Below, piece after piece: positions 8,309 through 16,538 of a stretch of 36,098 nt of DNA. The position numbers were made by a program, and so were the translations under genes. Under the pieces are notes generated by a model. It was not told where the DNA came from. It did no database searches and saw only the letters and a program-made list of their open reading frames with translations. Source of the DNA: Pseudomonas syringae (GTDB taxonomy: Bacteria > Pseudomonadota > Gammaproteobacteria > Pseudomonadales > Pseudomonadaceae). How positions within the stretch are numbered: position 1 is the stretch's first letter; each line of letters opens with the position of its first letter. Where the stretch lies: contig NZ_LGSI01000038.1 of the NCBI RefSeq assembly GCF_001698815.1, positions 1-36,098 of the forward strand. Reading direction: 5' to 3'.

Positions 8309-9295
8309 TCAGGCAAAATTGAGCACTTGATCGCAGGCGTGAAGAATGTCTTCCACGCCGGGAATGTACAGTTGCTCCAGTCGATACAGCGGCGGCGGAA
8401 TATCCGGCGCCGTAACTCGCACGATGGGCGCCTGCAAATCCAGCAAAACCCGCTCGTAGAGACTGGCGGCGATCTCCGCACCGACGCCGCAGGAGCGCGG
8501 CGCTTCATGCACGATGACGCAGCGTCCGGTCTTGCGCACCGATGCTTCGAGGGTGTCCAGATCCAGCGGCTTGACGCAGGCCACGTCGATCACTTCCGCC
8601 GAGATGCCTTGTTCACTCAATGCAGTGGCAGCCTGCAGGGTTTCGTGGACGCTCGCGCCCCAGCTGATCAGTGTGATATCGCTGCCTTCACGCAGGGTGA
8701 AACACGTGTCCAGCGGCAAGCGCTTGCCGTCGTCGAGCAGCGGTTGCGGGTTCATGCGGTACAGCCGGGTCGGCTCCAGGAAGATCACCGGATCAGGATC
8801 GTCGATGGCCGCCAGCAGCAGGCCGTAAGCCCGGGCGGGCGAGGACGGGATGACCACGCGCAGGCCGGGGATGTGGGCGAACAGCGCCTCGGTACTTTCG
8901 CTGTGATGTTCCGGAGCGCGAATGCCCGCGCCCATGGGCGAACGCATGACCATTGGGCAACTCAGGCGTCCGCGAGTCCGGTTGCGCATGCGGCTGGCGT
9001 GGGAAACCAGGTGTTCCATGGCGGCATAGATAAAGCCCATGAACTGGATTTCCACCACCGGTTTCAATCCCTGTGCCGCCATGCCGATGACCAGTCCGCC
9101 GAGCATGGTTTCCGCCAACGGCGAATCGATCACCCGCTTGAAACCAAAACTGTCGCGCAAGCCTTGAGTGGCGCGGAATACTCCGCCATTGACACCAACG
9201 TCTTCCCCCAACACCACGACGTTTTCGTCTTCGGCCATGGCTCGATGCAGGGCAAGGTTGACCGCTTCCAGCAGGCTGACTTTTTCACTGCTCAT
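8309..9295 (-). CDS. pdhB: 2-oxoacid dehydrogenase E1 component, beta subunit
   Basis: A 328-residue E1beta subunit that, with E1alpha, forms the thiamine-diphosphate decarboxylase of the complex. Signatures include ENVVVLGEDVGVNGGVFRAT, RVIDSPLAETMLGGLVIGMA, VSHASRMRNRT, and a transketolase C-terminal domain (DITLISWGASVHETLQA, VIHEAPRSCGVGAEIA). The start at 9295 (MSSEKVSLLEAV) is chosen because it overlaps the E1alpha stop by 11 bases, a coupled arrangement; the longer frame to 9343 lies inside E1alpha. The symbol follows the P. aeruginosa syntenic genes and does not prove pyruvate specificity. Confidence 0.92.
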   Translation of the reverse strand: MSSEKVSLLEAVNLALHRAMAEDENVVVLGEDVGVNGGVFRATQGLRDSFGFKRVIDSPLAETMLGGLVIGMAAQGLKPVVEIQFMGFIYAAMEHLVSHASRMRNRTRGRLSCPMVMRSPMGAGIRAPEHHSESTEALFAHIPGLRVVIPSSPARAYGLLLAAIDDPDPVIFLEPTRLYRMNPQPLLDDGKRLPLDTCFTLREGSDITLISWGASVHETLQAATALSEQGISAEVIDVACVKPLDLDTLEASVRKTGRCVIVHEAPRSCGVGAEIAASLYERVLLDLQAPIVRVTAPDIPPPLYRLEQLYIPGVEDILHACDQVLNFA

Positions 9296-10385
9296 GATGC
9301 TCACCTCCGGCGCGGCGTGCGGCGCGCTCAAGGAACCATTCACGCTGCTCGGCGAGTGCCGCTGGCCATTTGGCGTAGACGTGATCGATCACCGATTCCG
9401 GCGGCTGAACACCGGCTGCGTCGAACGCATCAACCGCCTGCTGCACCAGCGCCTGGCATTCAGTGACGAGCGCCTGTTCGCGGCCTTCGTCCCAAACCCC
9501 CTGACTGGCCATGAACGATTGCAGGCGTTTGATCGGCTCTTCCAGCCAGGCCTGCTTCACTTCTTCAGCGGCCCGGTAACGTGTGGCGTCATCCGCCGTG
9601 GTGTGATCGCCGAGCCGATAGCTCAGGCATTCCAGCAGCACTGGCCCTTTGCCTTTGCGCGCACGTTCCAGGGCAATCTGCATGCGATCGTAGACAGCGA
9701 GAATGTCGTTACCGTCGACTTGCTCGCCGTGGAAGCCGGCACCGATGGCTTTTTGCGCCAGCGTCGGCGCGCCGCACTGCATGTGCCGGGGCACGGAGAT
9801 CGCCCACTGATTGTTATTGATGACGAACACCACCGGCAGTTGCCAGGCACCCGCCACATTCAGTGCTTCGAGAAAATCACCTTTGCTGGTCGCGCCGTCG
9901 CCGCAGGTCGTCACCGCGACCCGATGCTCGCCGCGAATCTTGAACGCACTGGCGACGCCGCAGGCATGCAGCGCCTGAGTGGCAATCGGCACACAGAGCG
10001 GGAAATCCTCAGCGACGGCCGGTTCGGCAAAGTTGCTGCCGCGCTCGTCACCGCCCCAATACAGGAGGATTTCTTCCATGCGCACGCCACGCATCAACTG
10101 CACGGCAGTGTCGCGGTAGTACGGGATAAGCACGTCTTCAGGATGCATGAGGCTGCCGATGGCAACGCCAATGGCTTCCTGACCAAGGGTCGGCGCGTAA
10201 GTGCCGATGCGCCCGGTACGTTGCAGCGCTACGGCTTTCTGGTCGAAAAGCCGGGTCAGGACCATTTGCCGGTAGAGACGGGTCAGGAGATTGAAGTCGT
10301 CGGCCCAGGCTGGCAGTTCACCTGTCAGACGACCATCCGGGGCAAGGTAACGGGTATACGCAACAGCGAGCCTGGTGCTGGGCAT
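9285..10385 (-). CDS. pdhA: 2-oxoacid dehydrogenase E1 component, alpha subunit
   Basis: A 366-residue thiamine-diphosphate-binding E1alpha subunit. The cofactor motif is seen as TTCGDGATSKGDFLEALNVA with downstream VVFVINNNQWAISVP (GDG-x~26-NN). The phosphorylation-loop-like region YRLGDHTTADDATRYR is present, and the N-terminal RLYRQMVLTRLFDQKAVALQ is typical. AAGGAGA lies before the ATG at 10385. The gene follows ldh with an 80-base gap and overlaps E1beta, so all four are probably one operon. No E3 (lpd) gene lies in the cluster, so a shared lipoamide dehydrogenase from elsewhere is presumably used. Confidence 0.93.
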   Translation of the reverse strand: MPSTRLAVAYTRYLAPDGRLTGELPAWADDFNLLTRLYRQMVLTRLFDQKAVALQRTGRIGTYAPTLGQEAIGVAIGSLMHPEDVLIPYYRDTAVQLMRGVRMEEILLYWGGDERGSNFAEPAVAEDFPLCVPIATQALHACGVASAFKIRGEHRVAVTTCGDGATSKGDFLEALNVAGAWQLPVVFVINNNQWAISVPRHMQCGAPTLAQKAIGAGFHGEQVDGNDILAVYDRMQIALERARKGKGPVLLECLSYRLGDHTTADDATRYRAAEEVKQAWLEEPIKRLQSFMASQGVWDEGREQALVTECQALVQQAVDAFDAAGVQPPESVIDHVYAKWPAALAEQREWFLERAARRAGGEHHEQ

Positions 10386-10465
10386 TGCTTTCTCCTTGCA
10401 CGCGGGATACGCGTGCTACACGAAAACCTCGGCACTTGTGGCGACGAGGTTTCAGGCGTCGGCAA

Positions 10466-11503
10466 TCACCGGGTAAGGCGTGGGCCGACGTTCAAGAGGT
10501 GCTCCGCCAACATGTCAGCGACCCGCGCGGGTGAGCGCTTTTCCGCTTGTGCGTGGGCGTAGACCTCAGTCAATCGTTGTCCGATCCTGGCAAGATGGGC
10601 GGTGATGGTGGAGAGCGTTTCCCCGCGATGTTGCAGGGCGACGTAGATGAGTCCGCCAGAATTGATCACATAGTCCGGCGCATACAGAATGCCGCGATTC
10701 TCCAGTTGGTCGGCGACCTGCAGGCTGGTCAATTGATTGTTGGCCCCGCCCGCCACCGCCGCGCAACGTAGCTGCGCGACACTCTTGCTGTTGAGCACCG
10801 CGCCCAGCCCGCAGGGTGCGAGGATGTCGCAGGGCGTGCTGAGCAGAGCTTCGCAGGCAATCGGATGGGCGCCGAACTGCTCCATTGCGAGCTGCACGCG
10901 TCCGCTGTCCAGATCGCTGACCAGCAGGTCGGCACCGGCCGCATGAAGTTGTTCGGCCAGGGCGTAACCCACATGCCCCAGGCCTTGAATGGCGATGCGC
11001 AGCCCTTCCAGATTGTCGCTGCCCAGACGCGCCATGGCCGTGGTCCGAATCCCGGCAAAGACGCCCATGGCGGTATGCGCCGAAGGATCGCCGGCTTCAG
11101 TGGTGCTGGTCACGTGTTGGGTGTGTTGCGCAATGCAGTCCATATCGGCGCTGGAGGTTCCGCTGTCCACTGCCGTGATGTAGCGCCCGTCCAGGCTCTC
11201 GACGAAGCGTCCGAAAGACTCGAACAGGGCAGCGCGATCAGGAACATGGGCGGGACGCATGATGACCGCCTTGCCGCCACCTTGCGGCAGACCGGCGAGT
11301 ACCGATTTGTAGCTCATGTTTCTAGCCAGACGGATGGCGTCCTCGATGGCGCTGTCTTCATCGGGATAGGCAAGGTAACGACATCCGCCCAAGGCAGGAC
11401 CGCGCTGGCAATTGTCGATAGCGATCACTGCCTTCAGGCCGGTTTCGGGATCGACGACCAGATGCAGTGATTCGATGCTTGAACTGTGCATGAGAGCGAA
11501 CAT
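10466..11503 (-). CDS. ldh: Leucine dehydrogenase (Glu/Leu/Phe/Val dehydrogenase family)
   Basis: A 345-residue NAD-dependent amino-acid dehydrogenase that would interconvert leucine/valine/isoleucine and their 2-oxoacids. The N-terminal catalytic part has GPALGGCRY, the glycine-rich GLPQGGGKAVIM with the catalytic lysine, and AVDSGTSSADMD. The Rossmann domain has IQGLGHVGYALAE. It is first in the cluster with E1alpha/E1beta/E2, as in P. aeruginosa PA3418. Its product 2-oxoacids are plausible substrates of the adjacent complex. Start at 11503 has GGGAGC upstream; a minus-strand TATAAT lies 36 bases further up. Confidence 0.9.
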   Translation of the reverse strand: MFALMHSSSIESLHLVVDPETGLKAVIAIDNCQRGPALGGCRYLAYPDEDSAIEDAIRLARNMSYKSVLAGLPQGGGKAVIMRPAHVPDRAALFESFGRFVESLDGRYITAVDSGTSSADMDCIAQHTQHVTSTTEAGDPSAHTAMGVFAGIRTTAMARLGSDNLEGLRIAIQGLGHVGYALAEQLHAAGADLLVSDLDSGRVQLAMEQFGAHPIACEALLSTPCDILAPCGLGAVLNSKSVAQLRCAAVAGGANNQLTSLQVADQLENRGILYAPDYVINSGGLIYVALQHRGETLSTITAHLARIGQRLTEVYAHAQAEKRSPARVADMLAEHLLNVGPRLTR

Positions 11504-11538
11504 CGGCAGTGCTCCCGGAATACTTTTTTTCTAAGGCG

Positions 11539-11544
11539 ATTATA
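11539..11544 (-). promoter_or_regulatory. Predicted -10 element (TATAAT) of the ldh operon
   Basis: A perfect TATAAT on the minus strand, 36 bases before the ldh start. The -35 region (around GTCAAT) is poor, so an activator may be needed. Confidence 0.5.
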
Positions 11545-11693
11545 GGCGCTGCTGGGAAAAATGATTGACCGCTGGTGCATGCGGATCAAACACACCCGCA
11601 CTTACATTCGGCACTGGACGAAATCTGCGACGGAGGCTAAAACAAGTCATCGCTGCCAACATTCCAGTTGCCCGGATTCGGTCGGAGGGGTCG

Positions 11694-12497
11694 ATGACGC
11701 CACGCCAGCATTGCCTGTCTAGCCTGCAACAAAGCCCTTGCGATGTGTTCGAGGCTGCGCTGTGGGTTTCGGCCGAACATGACCCGCAGTTTCTGCCCCG
11801 GCATCTACGCGCCGAAATGGATCAATTGCAGCGTCAGGTGAACAACGCCCTGCCGTCGCTGCCGCCTTCCGAGCTGGCCCAACCCTTGTTGCGTCAACTC
11901 AATGCCATGGGGTTTGCCCAAGACGACTGGAACCCTCCGAAACCTGAATCGGCGCTGTTGCACAAAGTAGTGCAACGTCGTCGCGGTCAACCATTGGCCC
12001 TGGCTTTGATCGCCCTGGAAATCGCCAGGCGGCTGGAGATCAAACTCGAAGGGGTAAATTTCCCCGGGCATTTTCTACTGCGGGTTCCCGGCGCCGACCA
12101 TTTGCTGGACCCTTGTGGTGGGCGGCGGCTCTACCCGCACGACTGCCGAGAGCTGCTGGTTCGCCAGTTCGGGCCAGACATGCAACTGCGCGCGGCGCAC
12201 ATGATTCACGCCACGGACTTGAGCATGTTGCAACGGCTGTCGCGCAATCTACGGCATCTGCACCAACTGAATGACGATCTGCTGGCCTCGCTCAAAGATG
12301 CTGATCGCGTGGTGGAACTGGGCCAGGCGACCACTGGGGATCATCTGGTCCGGGCTGGCCTGTATCACGCCCTGGAATGTCCGCAGGCGGAACGATTTGA
12401 TCTGGAACACGCTCTGCTCTTGAGCGACGATCCGCTTCAGCGCCTCAGGCTCACCGAGCGTTTGAGCCAGCTGCCATCGAGCAAAGCCATACACTGA
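11694..12497 (+). CDS. SirB1-like transglutaminase-fold protein
   Basis: A soluble protein of 267 residues. Central parts match the SirB1/transglutaminase-like family: LLHKVVQRRRGQPLALALIA, LEGVNFPGHFLLRVPG, HLLDPCGGRRL. The first half (FEAALWVSAEHDPQFL) is the family's helical region, and the C-terminal part is helical, repeat-like. The canonical catalytic cysteine is not obvious: the family position after the RRRGQP stretch shows no Cys. A non-enzymatic or protein-binding role is therefore possible. ATG at 11694 follows GGAGGGG closely and is preferred to an in-frame ATG at 11565 without a ribosome site. It is divergent from ldh. Confidence 0.8.
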   Translation: MTPRQHCLSSLQQSPCDVFEAALWVSAEHDPQFLPRHLRAEMDQLQRQVNNALPSLPPSELAQPLLRQLNAMGFAQDDWNPPKPESALLHKVVQRRRGQPLALALIALEIARRLEIKLEGVNFPGHFLLRVPGADHLLDPCGGRRLYPHDCRELLVRQFGPDMQLRAAHMIHATDLSMLQRLSRNLRHLHQLNDDLLASLKDADRVVELGQATTGDHLVRAGLYHALECPQAERFDLEHALLLSDDPLQRLRLTERLSQLPSSKAIH

Positions 12498-12551
12498 GCG
12501 GCCTGTAGCGACTGTTGCCGTGCATGCAACAGTTAATGTCGCAAACCACTG

Positions 12552-12750
12552 TTTTCTAATGCAATTAAACACTCTATTCTTGCCGGACTTTAAGCAAGCC
12601 GCTCAATTAACTTGTCTTGTTTACCCCATCGATTTTCGCTGGCACGTTGCTGTCCCTGACGTACCGGACTTTCAGAGTGTATCGACGTTGATTTTATAGC
12701 TCCTGGATCTACGTCTTGTTTAGCCGCTGTTAATACAGCGGCTTTTTTTT
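12552..12750 (+). ncRNA. Candidate small RNA with promoter and intrinsic terminator
   Basis: The interval holds no credible reading frame but has a promoter-like pair, TTTTCT (12552-12557) and TATTCT (12575-12580) with 17 bases between. A textbook terminator (AGCCGCTG TTAATA CAGCGGCT then eight T) spans 12722-12750. A transcript from about 12587 would be about 160 nt. It could instead be the 3' region of the upstream gene, but 225 bases separate that stop from the terminator. I do not recognise a named sRNA. Confidence 0.45.
12722..12750 (+). terminator. Intrinsic terminator
   Basis: An 8-bp perfect stem AGCCGCTG / CAGCGGCT, loop TTAATA, followed by a run of eight T. It ends the candidate small RNA or the SirB1-like transcript. 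Confidence 0.85.
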
Positions 12751-12779
12751 GCCTTCCGCCAAATTATGGCCTTGCGCCA

Positions 12780-13358
12780 CTACACCTTCGATTTCAATTT
12801 GGGTGGCAGGAGTTCATCCTTGATCTTTTCGCCATTTTTTATGCGTTTGTTAAGGGCCATCGTCCCGTAACTGTCCCCTGTCGATGCAAACACCTGCAGG
12901 TTTTTCATGACATGGACTGTCTTGATGTAATCCGGCAACAACAATTTTGAATATTTATCCCCTGTCAGTACTTTAGTCTGCATTTCATCGATACGTTTGG
13001 CGAAGAACTCCAGGGCATTTATCTTGACATCCGGGTGTGAGATTTTGCCGTCCTTGTCGAACTCCAGGGCCGCACGCCCCATTAGATCCGCAGTCAGATT
13101 ATCGACCAGACCAAAAGCCAGGAGTTGTTTGCCAATGTTTCCCAACTCTTCAGGGCTGACCTTTTCCGCATCAAAGTCTTTGAACAATGGCCGGAGTTTG
13201 CTTTGCTCCATGGCCATGGTATTGAGCGCGACGGGGTTCTCGCCGATCTCCAACAAGATACGGTTGGTATTGGCACTGGTTTTTTTAATTGATGGATCCT
13301 CAAGCCGTGGCTTGATAATGACTGGCGGCATTTCGCCGTATCGATTAACCATTCCCAT
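12780..13358 (-). CDS. Hypothetical protein behind a sigma28-like promoter
   Basis: A protein of 192 residues that I do not recognise. The first 35 residues are basic and proline-rich (EMPPVIIKPRLEDPSIKK); the rest is predicted mostly helical with EELGNIGKQLLAFGLVDNLT and INALEFFAKRIDEMQTKVL. No signal peptide, membrane span or cysteine pattern is seen. Lysine content and AT-richer codon use set it apart from its neighbours. ATG at 13358 has AGGAG seven bases upstream. The frame extends to 13400, but that would start inside the promoter-like sequence. A flagellar-regulon role is only suggested by the promoter. Confidence 0.75.
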   Translation of the reverse strand: MGMVNRYGEMPPVIIKPRLEDPSIKKTSANTNRILLEIGENPVALNTMAMEQSKLRPLFKDFDAEKVSPEELGNIGKQLLAFGLVDNLTADLMGRAALEFDKDGKISHPDVKINALEFFAKRIDEMQTKVLTGDKYSKLLLPDYIKTVHVMKNLQVFASTGDSYGTMALNKRIKNGEKIKDELLPPKLKSKV

Positions 13359-13398
13359 GATGCTGCTCCTTTTACGTCGAATGAAGTATTCATCGAAC

Positions 13399-13425
13399 AT
13401 ATCGGGAACTGGCCGGGCGACTTTA
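13399..13425 (-). promoter_or_regulatory. Sigma28 (FliA)-like promoter
   Basis: On the minus strand TAAAG, 14 bases, then CCCGATAT. This compares with the FliA consensus TAAAG(TTT)-N11-GCCGATAA: the -35 core is perfect, the -10 agrees at six of eight positions, and spacing is exact. The predicted start is about 30 bases before the ATG at 13358. Confidence 0.55.
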
Positions 13426-13491
13426 TAGACAGAACACCCAACGGGTTAAATCCAGACGGGTACTACTTGTCATATGGAATATTCTTACACC

Positions 13492-13543
13492 GCGCAACGA
13501 AGCCTCCTAATTATCAATTATTTAATCAGCCGTTTCGTTGCGC
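13492..13543. repeat. Inverted repeat with AT-rich centre
   Basis: A perfect 10-bp inverted repeat (GCGCAACGAA at 13492-13501 and TTCGTTGCGC at 13534-13543) encloses a 32-base AT-rich loop. It lies just past the SDR gene stop, so it may end that transcript, although no T run follows on the minus strand. Confidence 0.6.
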
Positions 13544-13559
13544 AATTAGATAGTTTTAT

Positions 13560-14471
13560 TTAACCCCTATACCTCTGCAAATTCGCCATCATTTCTTTCA
13601 GTGCCTCAACGTTATCCCCAGGATGCACTGCTCCGCCGAAATCACTAATGACTTGCCACTGCGCGGCGACATCTTCCGGGCTGAACCCTGCATGAGGGTC
13701 GAAGCCAGCTCCGAGGCTTCGCTCCCAGCGGACTTTGCCGATCCAGCCGCCGCCCACTTCGAACAAACCCGCGCTGTCCTGGCATTGGTCGCTGCCCAGG
13801 TACACAACTAACGGGCTGATCAGTTCAGGCTTGAGCAACTCGAAGACATTGGGCGGGATCAGCCCTTCGGTCATTCGCGTGCCACCGGTTGGAGCGATGG
13901 CATTGACCAGGATGTTGTTCTTGCGACCTTCCAGGGCCAAGGTGCGCGTCAGGCCATAAAGTCCCAACTTGGCCATGCCGTAATTGGACTGGCCGAAGTT
14001 GCCGTAGATACCGGAAGTCGATGAGGTAAATATCACGCGGCCATAGTTTTGCTCTCGCAAGTGAGGCCAGGCCGCGTGCGTCACCTTATAAGCGCCTTCA
14101 ACGTGCACGCGATAAACCAGATCCCAGTCGGCATCTTCCATTTTGACAAAGGATTTATCGCGCAGGATTCCGGCGTTGTTCACCACGACGTCAACACGGC
14201 CGAAAGCGTCCAGGGCGTTCTGGACGATCTTGTCGCCATCGGTTACCGAATCGTGATTGGCCACCGCCGTGCCGCCCGCTTCGCGAATCTCGCTGACCAC
14301 TCGGTCTGCCGCCGACGAGTTGGCGCCTTCCCCACTGGCGGAACCGCCAAGATCGTTGACCACCACGCGAGCGCCATGGCGGGCAAACAGTAACGCATGA
14401 GCGCGACCCAATCCGCCGCCAGCACCGGTGACGATCACTACTTTTTCGTCGAAATGGACAGGTTCACTCAT
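13560..14471 (-). CDS. SDR-family (3-hydroxyacyl-CoA dehydrogenase-like) oxidoreductase
   Basis: A 303-residue short-chain dehydrogenase. The NAD(P)-binding TGAGGGLGRAHALLFARHGA is near residues 15-35, NNAG follows (VVVNNAGILRD), and the catalytic Ser/Tyr/Lys are in FTSSTSGIYGNFGQSNYGMAK. The insert and the tail (GGGWIGKVRWERSLG) resemble the hydroxyacyl-CoA dehydrogenase part of peroxisomal multifunctional enzyme type 2, so beta-oxidation-type chemistry is likely. It is the third gene of a probable operon with the aldolase and hydrolase upstream, separated by 79 bases from the hydrolase. Exact substrate unknown. Confidence 0.88.
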   Translation of the reverse strand: MSEPVHFDEKVVIVTGAGGGLGRAHALLFARHGARVVVNDLGGSASGEGANSSAADRVVSEIREAGGTAVANHDSVTDGDKIVQNALDAFGRVDVVVNNAGILRDKSFVKMEDADWDLVYRVHVEGAYKVTHAAWPHLREQNYGRVIFTSSTSGIYGNFGQSNYGMAKLGLYGLTRTLALEGRKNNILVNAIAPTGGTRMTEGLIPPNVFELLKPELISPLVVYLGSDQCQDSAGLFEVGGGWIGKVRWERSLGAGFDPHAGFSPEDVAAQWQVISDFGGAVHPGDNVEALKEMMANLQRYRG

Positions 14472-14550
14472 GACTAGCTCCAGGAAAGGTCGGCAGACGC
14501 GCTTGCATCAGTGTCGTACACCCGACTTCCAGTCACAATCAAACCAATCT

Positions 14551-15489
14551 TCACTGAATAGTGCCCGATAATGCCGCTGGATGCGCTGCGTTCCGGATCG
14601 CGTCCTCCCCTTCTTGCTCTATGGCAGCCCGGAACGCCAGATAGTGGCGAAGCACTAACGATGGCGCCTCCAATTGCGGGTAGTGACCGATGCCCCCCAG
14701 CAGCACGGTATCGGCGTCGGGGATCAGCTGCCGGTAGCGCTCGACCATGTGCGCGCCTGAAATAGGGTCGACCGCCCCGTCAATCACTCTTAACGACACG
14801 TCTCCCGTCTGCATGGCGCCCACCCAGCGTTCACGCTGTTCGACGCGCTCCGGGATATAGCGAATCAGGCGATGCAGGATTCGCTCGCCTTTGTTGGCCG
14901 CGATCAGGCTCCACAGATCGTCCAGCTCACTTTCACTGGGGCCGGTATTCGGACCAAAGATCCTGCTGAAATTTTTGGCCAAACCGCCTCGATCGAACAT
15001 CCGGCTGAACATCCAGCCCAGCGGACTCAGCAACAGCTTTTGCGCCAAGACCTTGCGGTGGGTTTCCGGAAACAGGCCGCCATTGAGGAATACGCAACTG
15101 GCCATCGCAAAGCGCCCCTCGTGATGACGCGCCAACAGCTCCTGGGCAACGCTGTCACCGTAATCATGGGCCAGTACGTGAATCGGCCGCGCTTCATCCA
15201 GGTGCTGCAACAAGGCTTGTTGCAAGTCAGCTTGCTGGATGAGGCTGTAAGGATGGCGCGGCGGTTTGGCCGAATCGCCGAAACCGAGCATGTCGCAGGC
15301 AATCACCCGATACCGGGTCGCCAAGGGTTGCCAGAGGAAATGCCAGTCCCAGCTGGCGGTCGGGAAACCGTGAATCAGCAACAAAGGCTCACCCTCGCCC
15401 GCCGTCCAATAGCGAATGGCATGGCCTTTGAAGTCGAACGTCTGTCCACGGGTGCGCCAGATACGCAGCGGAATTTCGGTCAGCGGCAT
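14551..15489 (-). CDS. Alpha/beta-hydrolase with aspartate nucleophile
   Basis: A 312-residue alpha/beta-hydrolase. The oxyanion motif HGFPTASWDW is near residue 40. The nucleophile elbow VLAHDYGDSVAQE carries Asp rather than Ser in the family's usual position, as in epoxide hydrolases and haloalkane dehalogenases; the catalytic His is in GGIGHYPQLEAP. The start ATG at 15489 shares one base with the aldolase stop (TAATG), showing translational coupling. Epoxide hydrolase, dehalogenase or related C-C/ester hydrolase are all possible. Confidence 0.85.
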   Translation of the reverse strand: MPLTEIPLRIWRTRGQTFDFKGHAIRYWTAGEGEPLLLIHGFPTASWDWHFLWQPLATRYRVIACDMLGFGDSAKPPRHPYSLIQQADLQQALLQHLDEARPIHVLAHDYGDSVAQELLARHHEGRFAMASCVFLNGGLFPETHRKVLAQKLLLSPLGWMFSRMFDRGGLAKNFSRIFGPNTGPSESELDDLWSLIAANKGERILHRLIRYIPERVEQRERWVGAMQTGDVSLRVIDGAVDPISGAHMVERYRQLIPDADTVLLGGIGHYPQLEAPSLVLRHYLAFRAAIEQEGEDAIRNAAHPAALSGTIQ

Positions 15490-16283
15490 TATTGCTTGTA
15501 ACCCGCATCGGTCAGGTCGAGTTTGCGCAGCAACGCTGGCCAGGCAAGCGCGCCGCCCATGCCCTGGGCGCTTTTCGTCACGCCGGCCACCATGGCTTTC
15601 GCGCCCGCGAGAATCTGCCCGTCGATGGTAATCAACTGCGCCCCGCCGCCTTGGGCCATGACCTGGATTTCGCAGGCGCGCTGGAAGATGAACATCATCA
15701 GGAAGGTATCGGCGATGCTCGCCGAACAGGTCAACAGACCATGGTTTTGCAGCATCAGAAAATTCGTTTCGCCCAGATCGAACTGCAGGCGGGCTTTTTC
15801 CTCATGATTGAGGGCAACGCCTTCGTACGGATGGTAAGAGAGGCTCGACAGAACAAACAGTGATTGCTGACTGATCGGCAAAATCCCCTGCTGCTGCGCC
15901 GACACCGCCACGCCTGCAGCGGTATGCGTGTGCAGCACGCAGGCGACGTCATGACGAACCTCATGGATCGCGCTGTGGATGGTGAAGCCTGCGGGGTTGA
16001 TCTCGTAAGGGCTGGGCATCAGCTTGTTGCCCGCCTGATCGATCTTGACCAGATTCGACGCTGTGATCTCGTGGAACATCAAGCCGTACGGATTGATCAG
16101 GAAATCATCGGTGCCCGGCACCTTGGCCGAGATGTGGGTAAAAATCAGATCGTCCCAGCCATGCAGCGCGACCAGACGGTAGCAGGCGGCGAGATCGACG
16201 CGGGTCTGCCATTCGGCAGGGCTGACCTGGTCTTTTACATTCAGTGGCGCATCGGGAGTGTGCAGAACTTGGGTAGGGTTCAC
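15489..16283 (-). CDS. Class II aldolase/adducin-family protein
   Basis: A 264-residue protein of the class II aldolase/adducin fold. The metal-binding histidines are seen in VLHTHTAAGVAVSAQ and LQNHGLLT, with HISAKVPGTDDFLINPYGL near the N-terminus. Such enzymes cleave or decarboxylate sugar phosphates or related acids; the substrate cannot be told. A GTG start at 16283 is preferred since GAGGAAC lies just before it; the frame runs open to 16421 but that part has no start with a ribosome site. It leads the aldolase-hydrolase-SDR operon. Confidence 0.85.
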   Translation of the reverse strand: MNPTQVLHTPDAPLNVKDQVSPAEWQTRVDLAACYRLVALHGWDDLIFTHISAKVPGTDDFLINPYGLMFHEITASNLVKIDQAGNKLMPSPYEINPAGFTIHSAIHEVRHDVACVLHTHTAAGVAVSAQQQGILPISQQSLFVLSSLSYHPYEGVALNHEEKARLQFDLGETNFLMLQNHGLLTCSASIADTFLMMFIFQRACEIQVMAQGGGAQLITIDGQILAGAKAMVAGVTKSAQGMGGALAWPALLRKLDLTDAGYKQ

Positions 16284-16427
16284 GGCGGTTCCTCGGCATT
16301 CAGGGTTTGCTCTGGATGCAAAGTTTAGCCATACCCGGCAAAACCGTCGGGGACCTGGCGGCCATTCTGACGGCTTAAAAGGCCAATTCGTCTTTACGGA
16401 CGCTCGTCGCGCAGCTAACACCGACCC

Positions 16428-16515
16428 GTTGGAGCGAGGCTTGCCCGCGAAGAACGATGACGCGGTGGATCCGGGTCACCGAGGCGCCTGATTCGCGGGC
16501 AAGCCTCGCTGCAAC
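16428..16515. repeat. REPIN (paired REP sequences), copy 2
   Basis: The left REP starts at 16428 with GTTGGAGCGAGGCTTGCCCG. The right REP is its reverse complement with one change (CTCGCTGCAAC) and lacks the roughly 15-base insert of copy 1. The 255-base aldolase-flavodoxin gap otherwise holds nothing I recognise. Confidence 0.88.
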
Positions 16516-16538
16516 GAGTCGCGTTTGATTCGCGTGAG

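Noticed and set aside
8186..10562. Two long plus-strand frames (426 and 464 codons) opposite the E2/E1 genes
   Set aside because: They are antisense to well-recognised dehydrogenase subunits and have no family features.
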